NCBI GenBank assembly: GCA_013396915.1 | Contig: VWZL01002043.1 | Span: 248,001-312,000, forward strand | Length of the DNA stretch: 64,000 nt | Direction: 5' to 3' | Source of the DNA: Stercorarius parasiticus | Taxonomy: Eukaryota > Chordata > Aves > Charadriiformes > Stercorariidae | In this document: piece by piece, positions 27,301 to 39,700 of the stretch | How positions within the stretch are numbered: the first letter of the stretch is position 1 | Layout: every line of letters starts with the position of its first letter | Made by a program: the position numbers and the translations under genes | Notes under the pieces: model-generated | What the model was told of the DNA's origin: nothing | The model's input: only the letters and a program-made list of their open reading frames with translations | Databases searched by the model: none

Positions 27301-30176
27301 ATGAAGCATAAAAAGCAATAATTCCCTATATTATAGAAGCAACCTCTCCCTCTTGGCTTTGTTCCTACACTAAGGGGTTTTCTTCCACAGGTTGCAATGC
27401 TTGCCCACATCCCCGCGTTACAGCCAGAAGGGATCTCTGGGCCTTAGACGTGTCCTGAGTGCGTGGGTCTGAGCAGCAGGACTGACAAAACCCTATTCTC
27501 TATTGACTGGACCCCTGAGACTGGCTATCTGTACAGTGCCGGTGCTGACTCAGGCTTTTCCCCAGGCTGGCATCTAACAATGCTTCGGCTCTGCCTGCAA
27601 TCTTGCGACATGTCTAGCATAGACTTCCTATGCCCAGTCATCTTTATTTTCACAAAAATTAGTGAAAATACAAAAATTTACAAAACTAACAGTGTTGAGA
27701 TTTCAAACATCTGATCCCTGTAAAATGCAGCTGATTTGGCCCAAGGGCTCAGAAGTTACTTCTTGTGAGAAGAGAAAGGGGAAAATGGGGAAAGGGGTGC
27801 GCTCTATGAACACAAGTATTCCTTAGGAAACCAGGCCAAACAAGCACTAGCCGACAGTGCATGCTGGACAAGGGGCAAGGGGAGAAATGGGACAAAACTG
27901 GTATTTCAAGCTTCCAATCAAAACAGATTAAAACTTCACGAGAAAGCTCTGATCCATGAACATTCTGATACAAAAAAGGGGGTTGCTGCACAAGAAAAGG
28001 ATCCACAGCTGGGCTGATAAGCGTTGCACTAAGTCTTGATAGTTAGGCTGTTTGAAATGATGGACACACATAGAGTGAGGAACGGAAACTTACAGACTTC
28101 AGCAAACAATGTGGCTGTGACCTCAGTGTCGCTCCGAGCAGCGCATAACAAATGCCTGAGAGCACCTTACCCCTCTCCTTTCCCTCCACGCTCAACACAT
28201 TTCCTTAAATGATGAGTCAGGATGGTTTTTTGACAGCAGTTTTGAGCAAACACAAACTAATCATTGGCTTTCTCCAATGGCACTTTGGGCCACATTCTCC
28301 TCTTGTATCAGTCACAGACTCCTGCAGCCTTCTTGGTTACGGGCCCAGACTGAGAGCACAGTCTTACAGGATGCAATACCTGTGCAGGCTGATGAAAATT
28401 TGTAAGAAATTATATGGAATTACTCCCATTTTTTATTCCTATAACTAGGTAAGGGCTGTTGCAAAGCAGTTGGCCCATTCAGCTCCAGCAAGGCAGAGAA
28501 ATGCTGTAATAGAAGTCCGGACAATTACACTTGGTAAGCTTTTCTGGTGACTGAAGTTTCACTCCTACGACACAAGAAAGCAGATCTTTGCCACTCACTT
28601 ATATGACAGTCAGCTATTCCTTGTCCGGTTCCTTGCAGGCACAGTGCTATCCCACCATTTTTTCCCAAGAAGGCAATAACTTAGCCTCCATTTTGCCTCC
28701 TCTGCATACCAGGGATGCTTTAAAGTCAAATCCTTTACCATGCTGATTTCTTCAGAAGGTTTAGGAAACATCTGCAACCTTCAAGAAAAAAAAGGCATTT
28801 TTGCAGAAGCAGTGAAGCAAAGCCTAACATGAATTACCATCTGGGGACATGACCAACCTTCAGTTAAACGGAGGTCAGATTAGCAAGAGCTTTCTTGCAG
28901 TTCATTATAAAAATCAATGCAAGAGAGGCAGCAAGCTGAACTGCACAACCCTCCGTTTTCTGCCCAGCAGACAAAAACCGGGAGAACAGCATCTCTGGCT
29001 CACCTCTACCCCAACACGAACTGCACTGGGAGGGATCTGTATCTCTACAGCTCCACCAAAAGCAGAGCTGACACATTAAACCCAAGAGCAGAATTTTCCT
29101 TGTCTGGTGCCCACAGAAGCTGGCATCAGATGTTAACCCCATAAGAGCCGACAGGACTGCATTCAGGATGGCACTTGGCAGCAATACAAGAGCTAAAACA
29201 TTTTTATAAAAGCAGCAGATTTTCTGACCTGGAAGGTGCAAGTGAAAGGAACAATGCCTGCAGAAATGGGAATTGTAGCTACCAGGTATGTGTCCCTATG
29301 TAAAGTGTGCCCGGTCTGCAGAGGCAGTAGAAAGTAGCTCTAATGGGATCCACACACTCCTGGCCTGCTCTGTGGTGCATCAGTAGCTGTGTACAAAAGC
29401 AGCTCGGGCACATGCAGTTGCAGGCTGAGCAACACCTCACCGACCACCACACCGCTTTTGGGTGGGAAGGGGGCTAGGAACAGCAGCTAACAGACAGGCA
29501 GGTTTATGGGGAAAAGATTTATAAAGATCAGGTAAAGGGTGGTCCTATAGAATGGTGGAGGTAAGGGGGTGAAGGGAGAAACACAACCTGAAAAGGAAGT
29601 CAGATGGCAATTTCTCCAATGAGATGACAGGGCAAGAGGTTCCTGCCCTGCAAGCCATACAGTGGGGCTCTGAAAAATCTTTCAGGAGCTGACCTATGAT
29701 GGCCAAAAGAGAAAGAAAGAAGCAGGGAAAAGCATGTGAACACGTGGCATGCGATGTTGCTCTGTCTGGCACCCGTTTTGGAGGAGGAAAAGGATTCTTT
29801 GAAAGGCTTTTAAGTTATTAAGTACAACATTAATCCAGAGCCCTATAAAATCAGCACTCTCCCTTTCCAGCATCTGCATGACCAATCTCACGCTGACCCA
29901 GTGCTGAATGAATTGCAAGCATCTGTCAATTTCTGATGCTGATTAAATTAGACACTGCCCTCAGAACTGTCAGGATAGAGAATCCCTTTCTCAGGGCTTT
30001 GTTCTGTGGTTTTATTTCATTTCATTATATTATCACTGATACGTCTGTTTTTCAGGGGCCAAACCAATTTTATTCCTCTTGGTTTACTACCATTTCTCAG
30101 TCATCCTTTCTCTTGCAACCCCACAGCATGGCAAGATTATGCAGCAAGGGAGCCAGTGGTGCAATTCCCGCCCCAC
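15341..30176. other. intergenic DNA between CYP20A1 and the putative ABI2 promoter
   Basis: No coding exon, RNA gene or identifiable transposon could be supported in about 15 kb. Open frames here are short and unlike any family I know. Several AT-rich blocks, such as 17830-18160 and 22080-22300, contain homeodomain-like TAATTA or TTAATT cores and could be conserved non-coding elements, but this cannot be judged without alignment. A single ambiguous base is at 18758, next to a C run. The part nearest 30176 may include alternative 3' ends of CYP20A1. Confidence 0.5.
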
Positions 30177-30182
30177 TTTATT
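30177..30182 (-). terminator. CYP20A1: candidate poly(A) signal for CYP20A1
   Basis: TTTATT on the plus strand reads AATAAA on the minus strand, about 550 bases downstream of the CYP20A1 stop codon. Another AATAAA on the same strand is at 30011-30016. Which one is used cannot be told from sequence. Confidence 0.4.
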
Positions 30183-30185
30183 TCT

Positions 30186-30220
30186 ATCTTTCTCTCTCTC
30201 TCACACACACTCACACATAC
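30186..30220. repeat. CT/CA dinucleotide microsatellite
   Basis: A (CT)n tract passes directly into a (CA)n-like tract over about 35 bases. It lies in the probable CYP20A1 3' UTR, just upstream (in transcript sense) of the candidate poly(A) signal. Confidence 0.7.
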
Positions 30221-30734
30221 TTCTCACAAGATATATCTGCTCTTCTTGACAGTTATAGCTATAGCTCAAGGGAAGGAAAGACGCTTTGAATAAAAATACC
30301 TATATAGAGAGAAAGGCTTTGTCCTTGTGTCTCCAAGGTCTTATCTAGCTAGGATCCATGAAGAGGCACCCCTATCCAGCTCTGGCTGCTGTTGGAAAGG
30401 AGCTGGAGTAACCAGAGGTCTGGTCTTTGACTAGCTGGCACCCAACAGTTCATGCATACACTACTGCAAGGTTTTGTTGCTTCCTTTGCAACAGTTTGGC
30501 CAGCGATCCAAAAGCAAATGCAAAAAAGGCATACAGATTAAATCTACTTTAATATGACTACTACTTGAGTTAGAAAAAGTACCCAAGAGAGGTATGTGGT
30601 TAAGAACGTGGAAGGTAACAAAATCTGGATGTAAAATTCCTTGGCTGAGTCAGTGTGGCGCCAGCGTGATTTGCCCTAAGACCCTTGCTCAGAAATTCAC
30701 TGTTGGCACTTTTAGCCCCTTGTTTTGCTTGCTC

Positions 30735-33700
30735 TTAGCTTCTCTTAGACACCGTTATCCAGGCTTCCTCCTTTGGTGAGGTTACCAGCTCATATTTGGT
30801 CTCCATGACTTGTCCTTTCACTGGGTGGAGATACAGTTTCCTTACCAGGACACTCAGCAGAACTGTAGCCACCATATAGGCAAACCTGAGGGAAGAGGCA
30901 GGAGAAAAGAATAAAAACCTTTCTGTGATGTACATCTGCCAACGGACAACTGCCAGCTTGGACAGATTGTCTCAGCAGCAACAGGAAGAGGCTGAAAGCA
31001 CCTTCTCTCCTGCCTGCCACTGAGACACACAAAGACCTCCCTCCCTATGCTCACCTCAACTCTGGGCACTCCTGACTTCCTGAAAAACCCAACAAGGAGA
31101 GGTTTTTCATGGCCGATTCCTCATTGAATCTCTCTGGGTCAAACCTATGAAAGACAAAATACACTGAGGCTTTTTGTGCAGACACAGGGTCCTCTCCCTG
31201 GCCACATGTGCGCACACATGAGTAAGAAACTGGCAACAAAATACAGAATGTCACTAATTTGCTCTCTCTAAATCATGCTGGGTAATTCCACAGAGATGTA
31301 TGAAGGCAATTGTGCATCCACTCCATCTATGTTCCCAGCTGGTCATCTGTGTCCCAGCTTGGTCAAAATGCTGACAAACTGAGTTAGCGTGACACAGGGC
31401 TGGAACTAATATGCATTACCTCTCAGCAGTGGGTATTTAGCTTGAGCACACAGCTGAGCTGATGCTGCTACCTGCCCCCTATCCCCCTCCAGGGCACACA
31501 CAATCTGATTTGTCTCCGTCTCTCTCCCCATGTCCCTTCCTCTCTCACTTCCAAAAATACTTCCCTTTTCTCCTTGCCCCTCACCCTTCTCTTCAAGCAG
31601 CTGGTGTGTGTATGTCTATGTATATGTGCTGGGGGAGGGAAGCTGGTGACTCATTCAAGTGAGAAAAGTGGTTTCCAGCATTAGGATGGTGGAGGCTGCG
31701 AGAAAACTATTATGCAGGGCTGGCATGAGTTAAAACAAGATTCCCATAACCAACTAACCACAGGGAGACTAATAAATTATAATTCAGTTTAAATATATAT
31801 ATATAAAAAAATGAATATGAAATTTGATGGATGGAAGGCAGTTATCTTTCACTTTCTGCTAAATATTTCTGCTTATACCTCAAGCCTTTGGCTCCCTGCC
31901 TAAACATCCAAGCTCTGCTTCTACTGAAGTGAAAAGGCATGTGGGTGCTGACCGTCAGTAAAAGCAGCATCAAACTTACATTCCCCCTGAACTGAAGTGG
32001 CAAATTACAGATGTCATAATAGGAAAAGAAAATGCAGCTGTCTAGCAAAAAAATAGGGAGGGTAAACAGCCACGCAGTGTTTTTGTACAGTAGCGAGGTG
32101 AAAGGATCACAAAGAGCTGATCCCCTATCTCCGTCACAGAAATACATGTCTACCTCAGGCTAAACCTCAGCCTCCTTCTCCTTGGAATAAACACACTGTG
32201 TTCATAGCAGCCCTCGCTGTCCCTCCCACGAGGCCTCAGCAAATCCTTCCTAAACACAGTGCATGTCCTGTCCTAGTGGGCAACCCCTGACAAGGTGCTC
32301 TTAGATCGGTGCATCAATGCCTGACCCTTTTGTAAGAGCTACACTTGCAGGAGAGGACAAGTGCTGTTCTAAAGGCTCTCTATTCTTTCTCCTAAATCTC
32401 AGCTGTCTGTTCTCTCTGTCTAGAATAACTGACCCACATTTTTTCCCAGCATAAGTGAAGTAAGTCAGATACATGTTACTATTTGCCACCTGGAGGCCAT
32501 AGGAAGCTACAGCAATTTTTTTTATTTAACCTCTGAAATACTGGTCAGTTTTGTTTTCACAGATAGAAGTAATGAGGTAGCATTTTCCTTCCCCCTGAAA
32601 AAGCGGAACTTCAGACTGACATTTCCTCCCTTGCATCATCGTTTCATGATGACAAGCAGTGATTCCAAAGCCATTCAAATCACTGTTTCACTCTCACAGA
32701 AAACCTTTAAAAATAATTTACCAGCATTTGCCAGGGAAGCTGTGTGTGTGCATGCATGTGTGTGTGTGTGCGTGCAAAAAAAATTGTTACTAAACTCTAA
32801 CACATACACACATGCAGACTGGAGCATGGGAGGATCATGACTTGAATTGACCCAAATTCCCACCCATGGAGACAAACAAACCAAGACTTTCATACATTGA
32901 TTTTCTCACAGACTCTCTTTCATCTCCAAAATCTGCTTAAGGCAGGCCCTGCAGCCAAACAGGCTATGCTGTAAGATCTAAAGAATATTAATTAAAAAAA
33001 GGAAAGGAATTAGTCGCAATAAAAGTCTTTGATTCTACATACTTGTACGGCGATGGCCATGATGAACTATCCTGTAGCATCACACCAAGAGCATAAAGCA
33101 CAAGTGTCTGCAAAGAAAATTAGGAGATGTATGTCAGAGCAGAAAGAAATGCATAATTAAAAACACCTCTGGACAGCCCTGCCGGATGACAATTATTCTG
33201 TAGACTATTCACATTTATTAGGTGGATTAAAAAGACAATATGCTATATTCATCTACAGATTTCCATAATCCATGCCCAGATGTTAGGATTTTAACTTCTA
33301 AGGCCACGCTGCAACTGTTGGTTGTTAGAGAGGGTTTGATCCTGTTCCTCTACTCTTCCTGGCATGTCCGTACGGACTGCTTTATTCTCTGCAGTGGAAG
33401 GTACTGCTCTGTGTGGGAAATATGGGTGATATGATCAGGCCTGAAATCATGCTCTTTCATGCACAACTGAGCCCATAAGACCCTTCAAAAGATGATTAAT
33501 CCCTGGTGGACCCAGAACCAGAAGCAAATCTGCTCAGCAAGAGAACGTGAGTTCCCAGAGTCTCTCCCACAGAGGGAACTGCAGGGGAAACATTGAGCTA
33601 AACTGTACTTTCAGATGACAGAGCAGCTGCTTAGGTTCAAGAGTGTCAGAAGAAATGGTCTTCCTGCCTCACCCCTCCACGGGAAGAAGCAGAAACAGCA

Positions 33701-36700
33701 AATTCCCCTCCAGGAAAGGAGACTGGCCTCGTGCTCCCAGTACTGCCCTACCTCTTTGGGGATAGTATGCTGGTCGACTCTGCCCTCCAGCTCCTGCAGC
33801 TGTGCAGCGATGGGAGTAAGCTTTGCTGTTCGCACTGTCTCACACAGGACTTGCCGACAGTATCTGCAACCAGAAAGACTTAGTTTTACCTTGCCAGAGA
33901 GAAGCTTGTCCACGTCATTGTGGCAGCAAGGAGAGCTGAGTCACCTGCTGCATTTAGGGTCACGGTCTGCTTCTAGAGTTGTCTCAAGCCACACTGAGGC
34001 ACTTCATATTTTTCTGGCAAGGAGTTCCTGCATCTTTGCAAGAAGCATTAGATCTCATTATCAGCTTTTAGGGAAAGTTATCAAAATCTCTCTTCACCAC
34101 ACTTTTTTCAGATTTGAAACCTAACTAACTCCGCTAAAAAGCATAAACACCCCAGCCCTTTTCCTGGGCCTCTCACCCATACAAGAGGCAGCAAGAAACC
34201 CACATACTCAATACTCCCTTACTGAAACTCTAACACTAGTCCAAATACAAAATGGACCCAGTTGCACCAACAGACGCACGAAAAATAAAGGCACACTGTT
34301 GACCAGTCATCATCCTAGTTCTGTGACGCTTTGAAAAGATTATTCCATGTTTTCTCTCTAAATATGTCTAATACGAATCCAACCATTAAAATGACTGACT
34401 ACCTTTGGAAAACTAGGAGAGAAACCAAGCAAGATAGTAAGCAAAAAAATTTTGCCCTGGCAGCCAGGGCACTGCTGCTGTGTTCTCCTCTGCTAATGAA
34501 CCTAAAGGGTTTCCTATGGACACCCTGATGAGAGCAGCTTGGTCCCCATGTCTGAAGCCCTACAGCAGATTCTCTCTGTGCTGCAAGTCATCCTATGGTT
34601 TGATCACTGTCAGAAAAAAGAAGGGAGTAGCTTTTGGATGCCTTCTTGTAGCCCAGTATAGGCTGGGCATCAGGCTCCAGCACACGAAGTCCCTGTCCCC
34701 ACCACATGAGATAACCTTCTGCAGTTCCTTCCATGGGACCCACCTGAGCTGCTCGATTTTCTCATAAGTAATTGGTCCCTTCCCCAGAACACGGTCCATC
34801 TCCTTGCACAGATTCTGCTGAACATCTTCTGAGGTTGCCAGGAAATAGACTGCCCAAGTACACACTGGGGAAGAAATCAAGACAAGATTGGACCCAGAAA
34901 ATTCAATCTTTTACAAACTGCATTCAGTTTTCTTACTTCCTTTATTTGCAACATTACTTTTTGACACAAAAAAGGGTGACCTCTGTTCACAACAGGCTGT
35001 ACTGAATCTGTATGCAGTGGCAGGAGCAGAGGCTGAACTGCTGCGTAACAAGAGACCACGCAAGCTAAAATTCTCTTTGCAATGCTGTGATGAGCTTAGG
35101 GAGCTGTGCAGGAGACCGAGCCATTCAGCCTCACAGCTCTGGGGAAGGGATCACACAGCCCAGCAAACCCTGGGGAACCAGGTTTATTAGGGCTGGGTTG
35201 TCCGAAGCATCAGAAAATTCCCTTATTTGGGGGGCTTCCCCAGCACATCTCAGGTGAGTGCTCAACAGCCAACGTCTGGGGCTCCTGACAGGGAGTGACA
35301 AGAGCAGTACAGCTCTCTGCAGCAGGCTGGCCTGCACTTATCTCCCCTGCATCTATTCTGTGAGGTACTCAAGAGATGTCTTCAATAGCATAGTGAAAAA
35401 GAAACCTCGCATAAGAAATAAGTGCGTAGGATGCAGTTTCCCTGAAGCTACAAGGAAATGTTTCTACTGCTCCAAATAACCTATTCATGAGAACTATCTG
35501 GAATCCCTGAGCAGTAAAGCCCCTTAAAATGACAGTCTTCCTGGAGTACTTGGAGAGGATATTCTCTGGGGACAGCATTATCAGAGTTGCCAAATTTAAT
35601 TTCCACATTCTTTAACACACAGATGCACCTGGGAGGTTTTCTTTGGAGTCCCAGCCCCATTGGCTGAGATACAGGGCCTGATAATCATCACCCTATCATA
35701 AGAGATTTTACACAGCTCCAGTTTGTATTTCTGCTTGTTTTTTTTTTTCCATAATCTTTACACAAATCCCAAAGTAGCTTCTTTGAAAGTCTTCCATACA
35801 TGGAACACACCTATCCTCCAGAAATTCAGAGCAGCCAGTCAGATTCCAGCACCCTGCTCTAATTTCTTTCCCATGTGCCAGAACCTATTTTGCAACATGA
35901 TCCTTGTGGCTTACATCTTTTGGTGCTTTTTCATCAAATTTAGCACCAGTTGGCTGGGGTTTGCGTGCAATGGGAAGAAATTCTAAGGTTCACCAAAAGA
36001 CTGGGAAGGTTGTCAAACACAGCTTAGTTTCAACTCGCTAGCTGTGAGGCTGTGTCGAGAGTCCGCTGTAAAATTAGCTTCTTCTATACATCTGTAGCTC
36101 AGGAGAAACAGAATGATGAATAAAATTTTTTTATTAGCCTAGAATAGGTCTCTCGTCATCACACGGAGTTTTAGACAGCTGAGTGTAAGGATGGAAAGTT
36201 ACCTACAGTCTGTACTTACAGTTAGCAGTAATTATGCATCCTGCCAAGGAGAAAATCATTGTATCTTCCAGAATCTAGGAAATAAAATCTACTTCAGAGA
36301 ATGAAGTCCACAAGACTGTAAAGATAAAAAAGAAGTGGCACATTCTCCATTCAAGTGCATGAAATCCCTTTAGTTCAGAGAGCAGGAAATACATCTAGAA
36401 GACACAGACTGAACTCTCTACAGAACTTCCACTGGAATGGCACATGAGACATGCTTAATATTAACATACTTCTGGTTTATAAAAATAGCAACGAAGCAGC
36501 GGCAAGGAAAGCTATCAAAGCCTAATGCAATTAAACACTGTAGGAATGGAAAAACAAAAACAACGAGAAACCCTGCTTTAGTAAGGAATCTGATCTAAGA
36601 TGCACAAACTTAAATTAATCCAAGGCTACAATATAATGAGCTTGTAATAGCAAAAGTCCATTGCTGTGTAATGACAGAAGAGCTGCACAGACCTGCTGGT

Positions 36701-39700
36701 CACTCAGGCTCCCCTGCAGCAAGGTGTCTATAAAGACGTGCCTGTTGAATGATCTGCCTCGGCGTTCCTTTATAACTTTCCTTAAGGTGGATTCCATCTC
36801 CATCAGAGCTTTGGAAGCAAAAAGAAATGTTTATTTTAAAACCTGGTCATCCTGAGATCGGCAGAGAAGCAAATCCATCTCCCCAAGCAGATTTTCAGAC
36901 CAGCTGTCCCTGCTGGGCTCACTTACAGAAGCAGTCTCTGTTCCATGTTACTGTCAATTTGGAAGGCGGTATCTCCAATTTAGTTGAAAATGTAGGAACC
37001 AAACAAGACAGGTTGCCTATAAAAAGCCACCCTTACAGGTATAACCGAGACATGCACTCTACGAGCTGAAATCAGGCAAGAGGAAGTCAACTAACAGCGT
37101 TGAACCATCAGAGAACGCGTTTAATCAGCCCCCATAAAAAAACGTTTGAGCCATGTAACAGTAGTTGCATGGCCTGTAGAGTTATAATGACTAAAGTGTT
37201 ACAGCACCTCCAGCCACTGATGATCTCCCCTTTGCTAGGGGTTCTACAAGCATGGTACAAGAGGATGGCTCGTGCTAAATAGTCTGCAGAGAGAGGAAGG
37301 TGGGGAAAATGTGGGAGGGTTTTGGCACAAAGAGTCAACACGTAGGAAGATACTTGGGTGCCTAACTCCTGGTGGCTGTTGTGGGAACTGGGGGAGAATT
37401 AGGGACTTACCTGCCATTGGCTGTCTGATTTAAATGACCTACTCAAGACTATTGAGGAAACAAGGAGCAGAAGTTGGATCTGAAGCTTGATTTACTAAGG
37501 CCCAATTCAGCCCCTTCATCTGAAAACTACCCTTCCTCCCTCCACTCCGCATAGGAAAGCCAGCAACACTTAAACATGAAGCCTCACTATCCATAGAGAG
37601 TTTGTGAAATTGTGTCCTAATGCATCATCCTACTACAACTCAGGAACAGTCCTGAACAAGTGCCCATGGGAGAAGCCCATTTTAATGGGGCAGTAGTTCT
37701 TCTCAGGTTCTGAAACCCACAGAACCAGCAACATAAAGAAGGAAACGCTGGGTTTGGAGGATTTACAAGGAAATCCTTAGTTCTAGATGCAAGCTACTTT
37801 TTGCTTAACATCTTATCAATCAATACTGAAAGGCTTTAACTATTAACAACAAAAAAGGACAATAGAAATAAAATAACTTACTGTGAAATACATGAGAAAT
37901 AAAGGCACTGCCATAGCAGACCTGAAAATCATGTTACCTTGTAATAGACATCAGAGGCTATCACATGGAAAGTATCCATCAAAGCAGCACCCCTGTACTT
38001 GTGTCTTCTAGCCTGCAAGCGACTGTCAGTACATTCACCAAATCATGCATCAAAAGAATGACCATCCAGGCCAAACCAAGCAGTTCCATCTGTCCCCACC
38101 TAGCACAGTTGCCTGCCTCCAAGAGAGGTCAGAAGTGGACACTAGAGAACAGAAGAGGAAGGGAGCAAGCACAAGATACTTCCCAGGATCCTCTATCAGA
38201 ACTCCAGGCTGGACAGATGCTAGAACTAGACCTGCAACTAAAGTTCTGGTCCTTCAAACTTCTTGCACAATGGCACACTTGTCACTCAACTGCAAAACAA
38301 TGATTTTATGCAAGGGTAAGGAGGACACATCTGGTAGCTTATGGCACGATGATCAACTCTGCAGAAAACCCAAGACAGCTGGGCAAGTTAAGTGCTTCCA
38401 TACGCTAGCTAACTCTAGGTATTTATCAGAGTGGGAGGAAGACTGTGATTTTGGGAGGAACCTACCATCTTCGTAGAGCTTCTTCCTAGTCATGTTTTTG
38501 TCCAGGGACCCATCCAAAAAACCTTTCCCAATCTCTGACCAGATCTGAAAGAAGGACAGAGAGAAGAGCACCATCACTCACCAAAGGCTGAGACTGCTGG
38601 GACTCTTCTATTCTTCCCTGTTCAGGAATATGAAAACATCAAATAAAATCAGGAAGAAATTTTTCACTGTGAGGGTGGTGAGGCACTGGAACAGGTTTCC
38701 CAGAGAAGCTGTGGATGCCCCAACCCTGGAAGTGTTCAAGGCCAGGCCGGATGGGGCTTTGAGCAACCTGGTCTAGTGGGAGGTGTCCCTGCCCATGGCA
38801 GGGGTGTGGGAACTGGATGATCTTTAAGGCCCCTTCCAACCTAAACCATTCTATGGTTCTCTTTCCATTCCAGATATTACATCTATGATAGCTGAAATTT
38901 AATTGAAATGGAACAACCGTAATTACAACTGTAGGGAAAAAGATATGGGAATCTTGAATGGGAGATGGAACTGTTTCTTTCCCATCCTATCAACAGCTTG
39001 AATAATTAAAATCCCCAGATGTGGACATGGCTTGGGACCTGCGCAGATTTTCCTTTCTCCACAATGTCACAGAGCCTTCAGAAGATCTTTGAAAAGGAGA
39101 AGTTCCACTGGCATTCCCAGTAGAGTTTAACTGACTTAGGTACCAAACACCTCTCAATTGCCATTGGATCTGTGTTCCCAATCCCTACAGATCCTTTAGA
39201 AACCTCTTAGACTAATCACAGAAGGACCAGCAGTAGAATCTTTCTAATAGTTTCAACGTGGGACAATTGAAGCAGAGCCCTCTAGCTCTTAAGCTTAATG
39301 TTATCTTAATGTTAAAGTCTCAGCAGTAGCTTGTACTAAACAGTACACAGACACAAGCTGTGTGCTGTTGGTGTGGAAAAACATAATAGGAGATTTCCTG
39401 GCTTTTCGTGACACTTACTGCATCATGATGCCTGCGGAATCGGATGACTTCCCGGTCATCTTCAAAGCTGCTGCCCATAGCTGTCTGCGTGACAGACTTC
39501 ATGGCAAAGCCCAACATGTGCTGGCAGAGTGGCACGTGTTGTGCCTCAGGGAGGGAGAGCCATTTGGCTAGCAACTCTTCTGACAGCTTGAGAGGGAAGG
39601 AACCATTAGTTGGCAGTAATATCAGCAGCCTATTTACCAAACATACCCTGGAAACATTCCCACCCAGTTCCTAAGGCAGACCACACTTTCATGGCTATGG

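Noticed and set aside
33615..34124. Plus-strand open frame of 169 residues
   Set aside because: It is the antisense shadow of CYP20A1 exon 10 plus intron sequence; no family resemblance.
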